Source of the DNA: Treponema vincentii
GTDB lineage: Bacteria > Spirochaetota > Spirochaetia > Treponematales > Treponemataceae
NCBI RefSeq assembly: GCF_018336815.1
Contig: NZ_CP050497.1
Span: forward strand, 2,604,001-2,668,000
Length of the DNA stretch: 64,000 bases
Direction of reading: 5' to 3'
Positions 36,238-45,221 of this stretch are shown here, one piece after another. Under the pieces are notes generated by a model. It was not told the DNA's origin and did no database searches. It was given only the letters and a program-made list of their open reading frames with translations. Numbering within the stretch: position 1 is the stretch's first letter; each line of letters begins with the position of its first letter. Position numbers and translations under genes: made by a program.

Positions 36238-38007
36238 CTATTCCCGAATGCTCAAGTGGAGTTCGGCAAGCTGCTTTTCGTCAACCTCGCTGGGGCTTTC
36301 ATCCATGGGGCTGACGGCGAAGGTGTTTTTGGGGAAGGCGATGACCTCTTTAATCGAACTTTCGCCTGCCATCAGCATTACGATGCGGTCAAGCCCGGGG
36401 GCAATCCCTCCGTGGGGCGGCGCGCCGTACTTGAACGCTTCCGTTAAAAAGCCGAACTTCTTTTCCGCATCGGCGGGGTTAAAGCCGACAATGTTGAATA
36501 TCCGCTTTTGCAGCTCCGGGTTATGGATTCTGATTGAACCGGACGCGACTTCGTATCCGTTGAGTACGAGGTCGTACAGGTCGCCTTTTACTTCGCCGGG
36601 GTTTTGCTCCAGCGTGTCAAGGTAGCGTTCCTGCGGCGCAGAGAACATGTGGTGCGCGGGATCCCATTTTTGCTCATCCTCGTTCCATTCAAAGAGCGGA
36701 AAGTCGATAACCCACAAAAAGGCGAATACTTTTGGGTCAAGTAGATTCAAATCCTTGCCGAGCTTGCTTCTGACGGCGCCGAGCGCGGTACAGGCGGTTT
36801 TATACTTTGCGTCCGCAACAAAGAGGAGAAGGTCGCCGTCTTGCGCGTTCAATTTTTTGCATATTTCAGCTTCCGCTCCGGCGCAGTATTTGGCAATGCC
36901 TCCTTCAAAGGCACCGCCTGCAACTTTTGTCCATGCAAGCCCCTTCGCCTTGTATATCTTTGCCGTTGCTTCCAGCTCTTCTATCTTCTTGCGGCTGTAG
37001 CTACCCGCCTGTCCCTTCACGGTGAGCGCTTTAACAGCTCCTCCGGCAGCGAGCGCATCTTTAAACACGGCAAAGTCCGTGCATTCCGCCATCCATGCGG
37101 CATCCTGCAGCTTCATCTCGAACCGGATATCGGGTTTGTCGGTGCCGTAGAGGTCGATGGCTTCATCATAGCTGATACGCGGGAATGACTGCGCCAAATC
37201 CGCGCCGATGGTCTTTTTGAACACCGTGCGAAACATGTCTTCGGTAACGTTGAGGACATCATCGCGGGAGACAAAGCTCATTTCGATATCGATCTGCGTG
37301 AACTCAGGCTGACGGTCGCCTCGCGCGTCTTCATCGCGGTAGCAGCGTGCAATCTGAAAGTAGCGGTCAAAACCGGAGACCATCAGTATCTGCTTGTACA
37401 GCTGCGGGGACTGAGGCAGCGCATAGAACTTACCCGGATACAGGCGGGACGGCACAAGGTAGTCGCGCGCGCCCTCCGGCGTGGATTTAATAAAGGTCGG
37501 CGTTTCAATCTCAAGGAAATTTTTACCGGTCAAGAATTCCCGCACAGCGAACGTAACCTTTGACCGCAGTATCAGGTGATCCTGCATGGTTTGGGAACGC
37601 AGGTCGAGGTAGCGGTACTTGAGCCGGAGATCTTCGTTGGCGTTGGTTTTTTCGTCAATCTGGAAGGGCAGCACCGCGCTCTTTGACAGCACCATAATGC
37701 GTTGAGCCTTAACTTCGATATGGCCGGTCGTCATGTCCGTATTGACCATGGAATCGGGACGCTCCCGCACCGTACCTTCAACGGCAATACAATATTCCAT
37801 CTTCAAACCGGCTGCGGTTTCTTTTAGCTCAGTGCTTGCATCGTCATCGACAACCACCTGTGTCAGTCCGTAGCGGTCGCGTAAGTTTATAAAAGAGATA
37901 CCCCCATGGTCGCGCTTGCGGTGCACCCATCCGTTTAATACTACTGTTTTACCGGCGTCGCTTTTTTGTAATTCTCCGCAGGTAACGGTCCGTTTCATTT
38001 CTATCAT
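36238..38007 (-). CDS. aspS: Aspartyl-tRNA synthetase
   Basis: A 589-residue bacterial-type AspRS that charges tRNA-Asp. An N-terminal OB anticodon domain (VVLNGWVHRKRDHGGISFIN) leads to class II motif 2 CYRDEDARGDRQPEFTQIDI, a GAD insertion domain over about residues 290-400 and motif 3 GGIAPGLDRIVMLMAG. Two ATGs, at 38007 and nine bases later (MKRTVTCGE), are possible; the second is closer to the family start. Length is normal. Confidence 0.95.
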   Translation of the reverse strand: MIEMKRTVTCGELQKSDAGKTVVLNGWVHRKRDHGGISFINLRDRYGLTQVVVDDDASTELKETAAGLKMEYCIAVEGTVRERPDSMVNTDMTTGHIEVKAQRIMVLSKSAVLPFQIDEKTNANEDLRLKYRYLDLRSQTMQDHLILRSKVTFAVREFLTGKNFLEIETPTFIKSTPEGARDYLVPSRLYPGKFYALPQSPQLYKQILMVSGFDRYFQIARCYRDEDARGDRQPEFTQIDIEMSFVSRDDVLNVTEDMFRTVFKKTIGADLAQSFPRISYDEAIDLYGTDKPDIRFEMKLQDAAWMAECTDFAVFKDALAAGGAVKALTVKGQAGSYSRKKIEELEATAKIYKAKGLAWTKVAGGAFEGGIAKYCAGAEAEICKKLNAQDGDLLLFVADAKYKTACTALGAVRSKLGKDLNLLDPKVFAFLWVIDFPLFEWNEDEQKWDPAHHMFSAPQERYLDTLEQNPGEVKGDLYDLVLNGYEVASGSIRIHNPELQKRIFNIVGFNPADAEKKFGFLTEAFKYGAPPHGGIAPGLDRIVMLMAGESSIKEVIAFPKNTFAVSPMDESPSEVDEKQLAELHLSIRE

Positions 38008-38112
38008 AATAGAATAAGTATAGTTAAAACGGAGCGTTTATGCAATTCTGAATTTATACACTTTTGCAAAAGGGGGCTGGAATGAGCGCAAAAGATTCTG
38101 TATACTGCTCCG

Positions 38113-39021
38113 ATGGATGGGACAAATTCACTGCGACAGATTCAAAAATCATTCAAAAAGACCCTCTATTCTCCTAAAATACCGTTGAGTAGCATCCGGG
38201 AGGAATATGATTCTTTTTTTTACTCGCCGTATCTGCCTAACAATACGGATATAACACGAGATACGCTCGATTCGGTACCGGTAGAAATTCTGGAGCCGGA
38301 AGTAGCGGCAGCAAACCGTGTTATTCTTTATGCGCACGGTGGCTCATTTGTAAATGGATCATGTAAGGCTTCACGGAACTTTTGCGCGTCGTTTGCTCAC
38401 GAATGCGCGTGCAAGTTGTTTTTGCCGGAATACCGCCGTGCACCCGAATATCCCTTTCCGGCCGGATTGGAGGATATCTTTATTACCTATCGAGGGATAC
38501 TGAAAAAATACGCCTTTTCTCCGAAGTCGGTCGTTATTGCCGGAGACGAAGCGGGGGCTGCTTTGGCAACGGCGCTTGTTCATTATTTAAGACAAAAAAA
38601 ATTACCGCAGCCTGCCGCGCTCGTACTCATTTCTCCATGGCTGGACATTTCATGCTCAAACGAAGAAATACATACGTTACAAAAATCCGATAAATTTTTG
38701 CTGAAAGAGTCACTTCTGGCAGTTGCCGGACGCTACACAACAGCTGAGAATTTTCAGAACCCCCTGGTATCTCCGCTGTACGGCTCCTTTGAAGGGTTCC
38801 CGCCGATTTTTATTCAGTGCGGCGGTAAAGAAATTCTCTTAGCAGACGCACGGGCGCTCGCACAGAAGATTGAAGCTACCAGCGGACAGGTACAGTTGGA
38901 TATATGGCCGGAGATGTGGCATTTCTTTCAGGCGATGGACGCACAGGCAAAAGAAGCTCACTTAGCGGTAGAGAAAATGGGACAATGGGTGCAGTCTCTT
39001 TTTATTGAGGAAGAACGATAA
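38113..39021 (+). CDS. HSL-family alpha/beta-hydrolase fold protein lacking the nucleophilic serine
   Basis: A 302-residue protein of the hormone-sensitive-lipase/esterase type: oxyanion motif AHGGSFVNGS, then LPEYRRAPEYPFPAGLEDI, and acid and base in LLADARAL and EMWHFFQAM. The nucleophile elbow, normally GDSAGG, reads GDEAGA (VIAGDEAGAALA), with a GAA codon at 38548-38550, so the catalytic Ser is replaced by Glu. It is therefore probably not a normal esterase and may have a binding or regulatory role. TATACT at 38101-38106 is only six bases before the ATG, so a leaderless message is possible; no ribosome site is seen. It is followed two bases later by trhP. Confidence 0.82.
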   Translation: MDGTNSLRQIQKSFKKTLYSPKIPLSSIREEYDSFFYSPYLPNNTDITRDTLDSVPVEILEPEVAAANRVILYAHGGSFVNGSCKASRNFCASFAHECACKLFLPEYRRAPEYPFPAGLEDIFITYRGILKKYAFSPKSVVIAGDEAGAALATALVHYLRQKKLPQPAALVLISPWLDISCSNEEIHTLQKSDKFLLKESLLAVAGRYTTAENFQNPLVSPLYGSFEGFPPIFIQCGGKEILLADARALAQKIEATSGQVQLDIWPEMWHFFQAMDAQAKEAHLAVEKMGQWVQSLFIEEER

Positions 39022-39023
39022 CC

Positions 39024-40250
39024 ATGATGGAATTGGTAGCCCCTGCCGGAAATTTGGAAAAACTACACTACGCGTGGGAATACGGAGCCGATGCCGCTTA
39101 CATCGGCCTCAAAAATTTTTCTTTGCGGGTAAAAGCCGATAATTTTTTTACCGACGAATACAAAACCATCCATGCGCTCAAAGCGCACTATGCAAAACAA
39201 GGTAAACCAAAAAAGCTGCTCTGTGCGCTGAATATTTCTTTTCATAATGAGGACATTAAGGCCTTTTTAGCGGAGGCTGATTATTTTAAGCTCTACCCCA
39301 TCGATGCCTTTATTGTTCAGGATATCGGAATGGTTTCCGTACTGCGCAAGCATTTTCCCGATGTGCCGATCCACCTCAGCACACAGGCAAACTGCATCAA
39401 CTATGAAGCGGTGCGAGTATACCGCGACTTGGGATTTAAGCGCGTGGTACTCGGTAGAGAGGCCTCGCTTGCGGATATTGCCGAAATAAAAGCGCATGTA
39501 CCGGAGATAGAGCTTGAGTGCTTTGTACACGGCGCAATGTGCATTGCGTATTCGGGGCGCTGCCTTATTAGCGCATACCTTACCGGCCGCAGCGCAAATG
39601 CCGGAGCCTGCACCCACTCCTGCCGCTGGGACTATTCGCTTGCCGTTGAAGAAAAAGAGCGCCCGGGTGAATACTTTCCCGTAGAAGAGGGCGACGGTTA
39701 TACGGCGCTTTTTTCGTCTAAAGACCTTTGCATGATAGACTACCTTGCCGACCTGAAAAAAGCAGGCGCCGATGCGCTTAAAATAGAAGGAAGAATGAAA
39801 AGCCTCTATTATACCGCGCTTGTTACCCGCGCCTACCGGAAGCGGATCGACGCCTTATTCGGCAAAATCTCTCCTGCGGAAGCGGAGCCCTTTGTGAAAG
39901 AGCTATACAATACGGCGCACCGTGCGTTCGGTACCGGCTTTTATTTTTCAAAGGATGATGCAAATAAAACAACCCGCGGGGAATCCAAGTCACCGTATAA
40001 TATGGCCGGTACCATCGGGAAAGAACTCGGCACCAACCGCTATGAATTCATATCGATGAATAAGATTACCGCAGATATGCCGCTTGAGTACATCGGTCCC
40101 GACATCTGCGCAATCGAAGACCGCAATTACACCCTGCTCAACCCCGAAACCGATACTGTCCGCGATTGGGTATGCCACGGACATCCCTGCATTATCGAAA
40201 CAAACGTCCCGCTGCGCAGCGGTTTTATCGTGCGTACAAAGAGCTGCTAA
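39024..40250 (+). CDS. trhP: U32-family tRNA hydroxylation protein P (YegQ-like)
   Basis: A 408-residue U32 'peptidase' family protein. The family signature is visible as ECFVHGAMCIAYSGRCLIS, with further cysteines in ACTHSCRW and the KIEGRMKSLYYTALVTRAYR motif. In E. coli and Bacillus the YegQ/TrhP group takes part in 5-hydroxyuridine formation at tRNA position 34, probably using prephenate and an iron-sulfur centre rather than acting as a protease. It begins two bases after the hydrolase-like gene, so the pair is one operon. Assignment to TrhP rather than other U32 branches is by overall pattern. Confidence 0.82.
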   Translation: MMELVAPAGNLEKLHYAWEYGADAAYIGLKNFSLRVKADNFFTDEYKTIHALKAHYAKQGKPKKLLCALNISFHNEDIKAFLAEADYFKLYPIDAFIVQDIGMVSVLRKHFPDVPIHLSTQANCINYEAVRVYRDLGFKRVVLGREASLADIAEIKAHVPEIELECFVHGAMCIAYSGRCLISAYLTGRSANAGACTHSCRWDYSLAVEEKERPGEYFPVEEGDGYTALFSSKDLCMIDYLADLKKAGADALKIEGRMKSLYYTALVTRAYRKRIDALFGKISPAEAEPFVKELYNTAHRAFGTGFYFSKDDANKTTRGESKSPYNMAGTIGKELGTNRYEFISMNKITADMPLEYIGPDICAIEDRNYTLLNPETDTVRDWVCHGHPCIIETNVPLRSGFIVRTKSC

Positions 40251-40303
40251 AATTCGGAAATGATAGAATAGGACATTTTATTCATACGGTCTGTTAGAAA
40301 CGG

Positions 40304-40332
40304 TTGACATTTTTTATAATTTTTGTCAGTAT
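40304..40332 (+). promoter_or_regulatory. Candidate promoter of the ZinT-like lipoprotein gene
   Basis: A perfect TTGACA (40304-40309) is followed by an AT-rich spacer containing TATAAT, and a weak -10 (CAGTAT) at 17 bases or TATAGG at 20. A good AGGAGG precedes the ATG at 40357. The -35 is convincing; the -10 is uncertain. Confidence 0.4.
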
Positions 40333-40356
40333 AGGTAAACTTTAGGAGGTTTTTAG

Positions 40357-41553
40357 ATGTTATCTAAAAAACATATCGGATACGGAGCGGCAGTATTGCT
40401 GTTGCTGACCGTATTTTTCACCGGATGTAAATCGACATCCGCAGCTGCAAAGCTCGAAGCGGGAAACGAACTCTCTGCATGGAAGGGTGAATGGCAATCC
40501 TTTAGCGCGATTTCCGGTGCAACTCAGTTAAATGACGCATATAGAATGCAAGCGGAAAAGATGCCGTACTATACCGAAGACGGATTAAAGGCAGCGGTTT
40601 CTTCTATGTTTGCAACGCCTTTCGTAAAAATCAAGTTTGACGGTTCCAATACCGTATTGTTTACCGTGATGGACAAAGACGGTAACGAAAAACAAATTCC
40701 GTGCGAATATCGTTATACCGGAACGAAGCCCATGCAAGGAATTGAAGGCCACTCATGGTACGCATTTGAGGCGATAAAACCGGTACAGGGCTTAGCGGAA
40801 GCACAGTATTTTATTATCGTACCTCCGGGTCGAGATTCCGAAGATGGCTTATTGCACTGGCACGTACGATTCGGCAGCAAAGACATTAAGTCGCTGGTAG
40901 AAAGCGATCCGCTCTGGTGGCCGAGCTATGCCGATACGGCTGTTTCGCACGAAACTCTGTTAAACGAAATGACCGGCATGATTAAGGAAATTGCGGAGAT
41001 GTTACCGAAAGCGTCCCTTATGCCGTATACGGGCAAATGGATCAACACTGCGCTTATCTATGACGATCCTCGTCCTGCCGTTCAGGAAGCATATACAAAG
41101 CTCATTAAAGAATTTTCCGGAAAGAAAGACGGCAGCGACTTTACCAAAGAAGAAATCATTATGATGGCAAAGAAAAGCTACGGTACTGCTTCCGACTTTA
41201 CGCACCTTGAGTTTATTACCGGAAACGATAAGAACGAACTGGTTGTATGGAAGGGCGACACCGAACTTTCGAGAGTTGCTTACAACCGCGACGGCGCTAA
41301 TAAACTGCGTGCTATGGCAACGGCGTTTGTTGCTTCCGACCGGAAAAAAGCGGGAAAATTCGCCTTTTTATCTATGACGACACCACACGGCAGCCCCGCG
41401 CACATGCATGTATGGTACGGAATGAAGCCGAGCGAAATCGAAAAAACGGACGGTGCAAAGCCGACCTGTATTCCGGCTGACAGCTCCGAAGAATTGGTCG
41501 CAACTCGCGTACTCAGTACGTGCCGTAAGCTTTTAAAAGAAGCGACAAAATAA
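40357..41553 (+). CDS. Lipoprotein with two ZinT-like metal-binding domains
   Basis: A 398-residue lipoprotein (lipobox FFTGC, Cys at about residue 24). Residues 35-215 follow the ZinT/YodA pattern: LSAWKGEWQSFSA near the start, an IPCEYRYTG strand and LLHWHVRFGSKDIKSLVESD, matching the ZinT HFH zinc site and following helix. Residues 220-395 repeat the plan more divergently: YTGKWINTALIYDDPRPAVQ and later PAHMHVWYGMKPSEIE. ZinT is a single-domain periplasmic zinc chaperone that feeds ZnuA, so a tandem, lipid-anchored form is unusual. It probably binds zinc or cadmium in the periplasm; no znu genes are in the window. Tandem duplication is inferred from the paired H-x-H motifs. Confidence 0.8.
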   Translation: MLSKKHIGYGAAVLLLLTVFFTGCKSTSAAAKLEAGNELSAWKGEWQSFSAISGATQLNDAYRMQAEKMPYYTEDGLKAAVSSMFATPFVKIKFDGSNTVLFTVMDKDGNEKQIPCEYRYTGTKPMQGIEGHSWYAFEAIKPVQGLAEAQYFIIVPPGRDSEDGLLHWHVRFGSKDIKSLVESDPLWWPSYADTAVSHETLLNEMTGMIKEIAEMLPKASLMPYTGKWINTALIYDDPRPAVQEAYTKLIKEFSGKKDGSDFTKEEIIMMAKKSYGTASDFTHLEFITGNDKNELVVWKGDTELSRVAYNRDGANKLRAMATAFVASDRKKAGKFAFLSMTTPHGSPAHMHVWYGMKPSEIEKTDGAKPTCIPADSSEELVATRVLSTCRKLLKEATK

Positions 41554-41613
41554 CGTGAAAAGCGGCTACATCGATAAGAAAAAATAGGAGTATCCCTCCC
41601 AAAATAAGTTTTT

Positions 41614-41653
41614 GAGCGGTCTTATATGTCCCCATAAGGCCGCTCTTTTTTTA
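41614..41653 (+). terminator. Rho-independent terminator
   Basis: GAGCGG-T-CTTAT pairs with ATAAG-G-CCGCTC around ATGTCCCC, followed by seven or more T. It ends the ZinT-like gene 60 bases after its stop. Confidence 0.8.
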
Positions 41654-41683
41654 TTTGAGGGGTTAATACCCGCCGTTTCTTAC

Positions 41684-41727
41684 CGGCACGGATACCCGTG
41701 GTTCCAGACAGCAGCGATGTTTTTGCA
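41684..41727 (+). repeat. Degenerate unit of the GGA-loop hairpin array
   Basis: CGGCACGGATACCCGTGGTT then CAGACAGCAGCGATGTTTTTGCA matches the unit heads of the 17- and 49-kb arrays (CACGGAT..CGTGGTT, GCAGCGATGTTT), but the second and third hairpins are missing. It lies 35 bases before the AraC-type regulator. Confidence 0.5.
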
Positions 41728-41760
41728 TTTTTACTTTAAACATGGTATACTTTTTTCATC

Positions 41761-43356
41761 GTGTCGATTCGATCGTTGTGGCAAAACATACAGAAAATTT
41801 CCGCCTCCCGTTCTTTATTTGCACTATGCTGTGTTGCTTGTGTCGCGATAGCTGCCGCTGAATACAGGTTCTTTCGCCGTGCAATAAAAAACCGAATGGA
41901 TACCTGTAAAAACACGCTGATTAAAACGGCTGATACTCTCCATTTAACAATGAGCGAAATACAACGGCTTTCTTATATGCTGATGATCAATACCGACGTA
42001 CAAGCCTTTGTAATGCAGAATACGATTGTACAAGGTTCTGCCGATATACAAATACTTATCAATGCACAGCGTCAGCTCTCATATATCAAATCGGTGCATC
42101 CGGCAATCGATTCGCTGTATCTTTATTCTAAAAAGAGCGACTATTTACTGGAAGCGGACAACGCTTTTTTCGATATAGATGCCATGTATACAGCTCTTTT
42201 TGCATTCCAAGATTTAAACAGCAGACAATGGCGGGAACACTATCTACGGCCTGTATATGTCAATGCATGGTTGCCTGAATCTCCGGTGGTTTCTAAAGGA
42301 ATACGGAGAAAACTTCTTGTATTTGAACAGACCTTTCCTTTGCAAAATACTGCGGCAAATGAGGGAAAGCTCATAATACTTTTAAAAACAAGCTATTTTG
42401 AAGGGCTTTTTTCCGCTCTTCCGGCTTCTACCGAAGCCGTCTTTTGGCTTATTGACAGCAAAGGCAGGCCGCTGCTTATCCGCCCTGACGGGGCAGTAAA
42501 AGAAACCGAACCCGTACAATCCGAAATACAAACAATGCTATCGGCCATGCCGAAACCGATGCAAACCGAAAGAAGCGAGCCGATAATCGTTATGCAACAG
42601 CGTATACGCGGCAAATCTTATTTTCTCTTTGCGCAAGCGATACGGGGTACCGATACTGTCCTTCTTGTAAGCATTCCGCAATTCACATTTGTTCAGCACA
42701 TATTAACCGGACGTTTTGCCGTGTCTGCCGTATTTATGTTTTGTCTTTTATCTTATATCGGATATACAGCTGTATTATTGCTCCGCTTACCGCGAAAAAG
42801 TTCTTCGCAGTCTCCTCTTTGCTCATTTCAGGAATCTCAACCCGAAGCAATCAACAACCCCGACGCAAGCGTCGGGGTATGTTGTTCTCATAAGGTGGTT
42901 GCAGTCGGCTTTAATACCCTTTGTTACGACGCAGAGCGTCGGGGTATTAAACCCTCCGCACGAATCAACGACAACGAACATACGGTATCGGCAGATGTAT
43001 ATCAAGGAAAAGATATAACCCTTATAAATCATATTGCCGAATATATAGAACAATCTTATGCAAATCCGCTTTTAAATCTTTCTCAAATGGCGCAGGATTT
43101 CGGGATGACGGAAAATTTTCTATACTATTTTTTTCGTACCAGAATGCAAAAAAGTTTTGCTCAATATTTGGAAGATAAACGGCTCGAAAAAGCTCAAGCG
43201 CTGATTACGGAAGACACGAAAGCATCGCTTACCGTTTTAGCGGAACGCTGCGGTTATGCAAATACACAAACGTCCCGCCGTGCTTTTAAAAAGCGGTACG
43301 GACTTACGCCTTCGGAATTTAAACGCCAAGTATTTACAGCAAATCCTACACAGTGA
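41761..43356 (+). CDS. Membrane-anchored AraC-family regulator
   Basis: A 531-residue protein read from a GTG at 41761; no good ribosome site is seen, so the start is uncertain. Membrane helices at about residues 18-40 and 320-345 enclose an extracytoplasmic sensor domain (MDTCKNTLIK to VLLVSIPQFTFVQ), and the C-terminus is an AraC DNA-binding domain: NLSQMAQDFGMTENFLYYFF and LAERCGYANTQTSRRAFKKR, ending YGLTPSEFKRQ. This is the YesS-like layout of one-component sensors for extracellular sugars. The linker between helix 2 and the DNA-binding domain is interrupted by about 35 odd residues (NNPDASVGVCCSH...) encoded by the palindromic element at 42853-42951. No target operon is adjacent. Confidence 0.8.
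   Translation: MSIRSLWQNIQKISASRSLFALCCVACVAIAAAEYRFFRRAIKNRMDTCKNTLIKTADTLHLTMSEIQRLSYMLMINTDVQAFVMQNTIVQGSADIQILINAQRQLSYIKSVHPAIDSLYLYSKKSDYLLEADNAFFDIDAMYTALFAFQDLNSRQWREHYLRPVYVNAWLPESPVVSKGIRRKLLVFEQTFPLQNTAANEGKLIILLKTSYFEGLFSALPASTEAVFWLIDSKGRPLLIRPDGAVKETEPVQSEIQTMLSAMPKPMQTERSEPIIVMQQRIRGKSYFLFAQAIRGTDTVLLVSIPQFTFVQHILTGRFAVSAVFMFCLLSYIGYTAVLLLRLPRKSSSQSPLCSFQESQPEAINNPDASVGVCCSHKVVAVGFNTLCYDAERRGIKPSARINDNEHTVSADVYQGKDITLINHIAEYIEQSYANPLLNLSQMAQDFGMTENFLYYFFRTRMQKSFAQYLEDKRLEKAQALITEDTKASLTVLAERCGYANTQTSRRAFKKRYGLTPSEFKRQVFTANPTQ
42853..42951. repeat. Double-hairpin palindromic element inserted in frame in the AraC gene
   Basis: Hairpin 1 (42853-42886): AACAAC and CCGACGC pair with GCGTCGG and GTTGTT. 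Hairpin 2 (42910-42951): TTTAATACCC and GACGC pair with GCGTC and GGGTATTAAA. Both are built on GACGC..GCGTC, as in REP-like intergenic elements. It keeps the reading frame open and adds about 35 residues rich in Cys, Gly and Val. Confidence 0.75.
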
Positions 43357-43378
43357 TTATAGGGCTTCTGTAAAAAAA

Positions 43379-44971
43379 CTACATTTCCCGCAGAGCATTG
43401 AGCGCTTCGGTGTATTCGTCATAGGGGGTGGCACCGTTTTTTCCGATAATCGAATTTTCATGCCCCTTTCCAAGCAAGAGTACCGCATCATTCGGTTGTG
43501 CAAGGGAGAAGGCTTTGCGGATGGCAGTAGGCCGGTCAGGAATAATAAACAGCTCCTCGCCGCGCTTCTTGTTAGGACAGCCTGCTGCAATCATTTCCAA
43601 AAGCTCGACAGGGTCTTCGCCGCGAGGGTCTTCATCGGTGAGGATAACAATATCGCAGTATTCTCCGGCAATCCGCCCCTGCTCCGGTCGTTTAACGGTA
43701 TCGCGCTCTCCGCCCGAACCGAATACGGCAATCACACGACCGCCTTTCGCTTTAACACGGTCTCGGACAGACGGCATAATTACTTGGAATGATGACGGCG
43801 TATGCGCATAGTCGATAAGCACTTCAAAGTCCTGCCCCGCTTCAACACGGCACATTCTCCCTCTGACCGGCACAAGCCGATTCAGCAAGGATACAAGTGT
43901 TTCAAACGGCCCGCCTGTTAAATTATGCACAGCGATAAGGGCAGCAAGGATATTATACACATTAAAAAAGCCGGTTACCGGAGCGACGGCCTCATACACT
44001 TCCTTTACACCGTTAAACGCTGTGTGGATTGTAAAGGTTAAACCGGTCTCCCCTTCATGTACGTTATCGGCATATAAGCCGCCTGCAAAATTTGGAATCG
44101 AGGCCGAAGGAGTTGCCGTAGCGTCGACATGCTTCTGCAAAGCAAATCCGAACACCGGCTGATGTGTTGCCTGTGCAAAATAGGTGGCAGACGGATCTTC
44201 AAGATTGACAATGCCGAAAGCTGCAACCGTTCCGTTTTTTTTCTTATGATCATGGGTATCCAATGCGCGGAATAAGTTCGCTTTATCGTAGCGGTATTGT
44301 TCAAAGGTGCCGTGAAATTCCAAATGCTCCTGCGTAACATTCATAAATACGCCCGCATCGAACTGCACCTGCAATAGGCGCGCCGTTCGGGGAGAAAGCC
44401 CGTGCGATGACGCTTCCACGACTGCATATTCGCAACCGTTATCCCGCATACGGGCAAGCCGTTCCTGCACGGTAACCGATTCGGGCGTTGTTTGATGCGC
44501 CGGATTAGCGACGGATTCATCCCCAAGCGAAAAAGACACGGTTGAAGAAAACCCCGCTTTTTTTCCGGCAAGCCGCAGCAACTGCCAGATAAAGTCGACG
44601 GTGCTGGTTTTTCCTTCCGTACCGGTTACTCCGATTGTTACCAAATCTTTTGAAGGCTCGCCAAAAAAAACAGCTGCAGCGGCGGCCATTGCGGCACGGA
44701 CATCCGACACTTGAACGTAGCAAATATGCTCTTGGTATAATGGAAGCGTTTTTTCGTGGATAACCGCAACGGCGCCCTTCGCAATAGCTGCATCGACAAA
44801 CTTTGAACCATCGGTATGCACGCCGGGCAAGGCAAAAAAAGCGGCGCCTGCCTGCACTTCACGCGAATCATACGAAAGCGAATGAACCGTAACATCTGCC
44901 CCGTGAACAGCTATCGGCTCTATAGAAAAAAGACATTGAAGAATTGATTTTGTATATTGGTTATTACACAT
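43379..44971 (-). CDS. murE: UDP-N-acetylmuramoyl-tripeptide synthetase
   Basis: About 530 residues from the ATG at 44971 (MCNNQYTKSILQCLFSIEPI); an open frame upstream to 45124 crosses a hairpin and is not used. Visible are SLSYDSREVQAGAAFFALPG, the ATP loop VTGTEGKTSTVDF, AVVEASSHGLSPRTA, YAHTPSSFQVIM and EDPRGEDPVELLEMIAAG. MurE adds the third amino acid to UDP-MurNAc-L-Ala-D-Glu. The selectivity loop reads DEDPR rather than the DNPR of meso-diaminopimelate enzymes; treponemes are reported to use ornithine, which would fit. The gene ends just after the AraC gene, convergent to it. Confidence 0.93.
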   Translation of the reverse strand: MCNNQYTKSILQCLFSIEPIAVHGADVTVHSLSYDSREVQAGAAFFALPGVHTDGSKFVDAAIAKGAVAVIHEKTLPLYQEHICYVQVSDVRAAMAAAAAVFFGEPSKDLVTIGVTGTEGKTSTVDFIWQLLRLAGKKAGFSSTVSFSLGDESVANPAHQTTPESVTVQERLARMRDNGCEYAVVEASSHGLSPRTARLLQVQFDAGVFMNVTQEHLEFHGTFEQYRYDKANLFRALDTHDHKKKNGTVAAFGIVNLEDPSATYFAQATHQPVFGFALQKHVDATATPSASIPNFAGGLYADNVHEGETGLTFTIHTAFNGVKEVYEAVAPVTGFFNVYNILAALIAVHNLTGGPFETLVSLLNRLVPVRGRMCRVEAGQDFEVLIDYAHTPSSFQVIMPSVRDRVKAKGGRVIAVFGSGGERDTVKRPEQGRIAGEYCDIVILTDEDPRGEDPVELLEMIAAGCPNKKRGEELFIIPDRPTAIRKAFSLAQPNDAVLLLGKGHENSIIGKNGATPYDEYTEALNALREM

Positions 44972-44974
44972 GGG

Positions 44975-45005
44975 AACCTCTAAAAACCTCAGATTTTTAG
45001 AGGTT
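44975..45005. repeat. AACCTCTAAAAA hairpin at the murE start
   Basis: AACCTCTAAAAA and TTTTTAGAGGTT form a 12-bp stem, a close copy of the hairpin at 567-596, which likewise lies just upstream of a gene start (glpK). Its position right at the murE ATG makes an effect on translation or an attenuator possible. Confidence 0.6.
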
Positions 45006-45221
45006 TGCTTAGATTTGATTGCGGGAAGTATAAACGGCAAGCAGTATTCAGGCAAGAGGAGTAATTCATAAATAATTGAAGACGTCCTATTGAGTAAACA
45101 ATTTCTACCGTTTTCAATTATCAATACCGTAAAAGTCTGGCGTTATTCGCCGATATTATACAGGGCATCTCTAGAGATCAAAGTTTTAGGATGTCCTTAC
45201 AGAAGATACTTGGAGGTTCTT

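Noticed and set aside
40160-40190. GCCACGGACATCCCTGC in trhP as another array unit
   Set aside because: It lies in conserved coding sequence (CHGHPC) and does not form a hairpin with flanking bases.
42393-43053. Minus-strand frames within the AraC gene
   Set aside because: They overlap the coding sequence and the palindromic insertion and show no family features.
45090-45221. Longer start for the small membrane protein
   Set aside because: The added 44 residues have no ribosome site and are not hydrophobic; GGAGG precedes the ATG at 45222.
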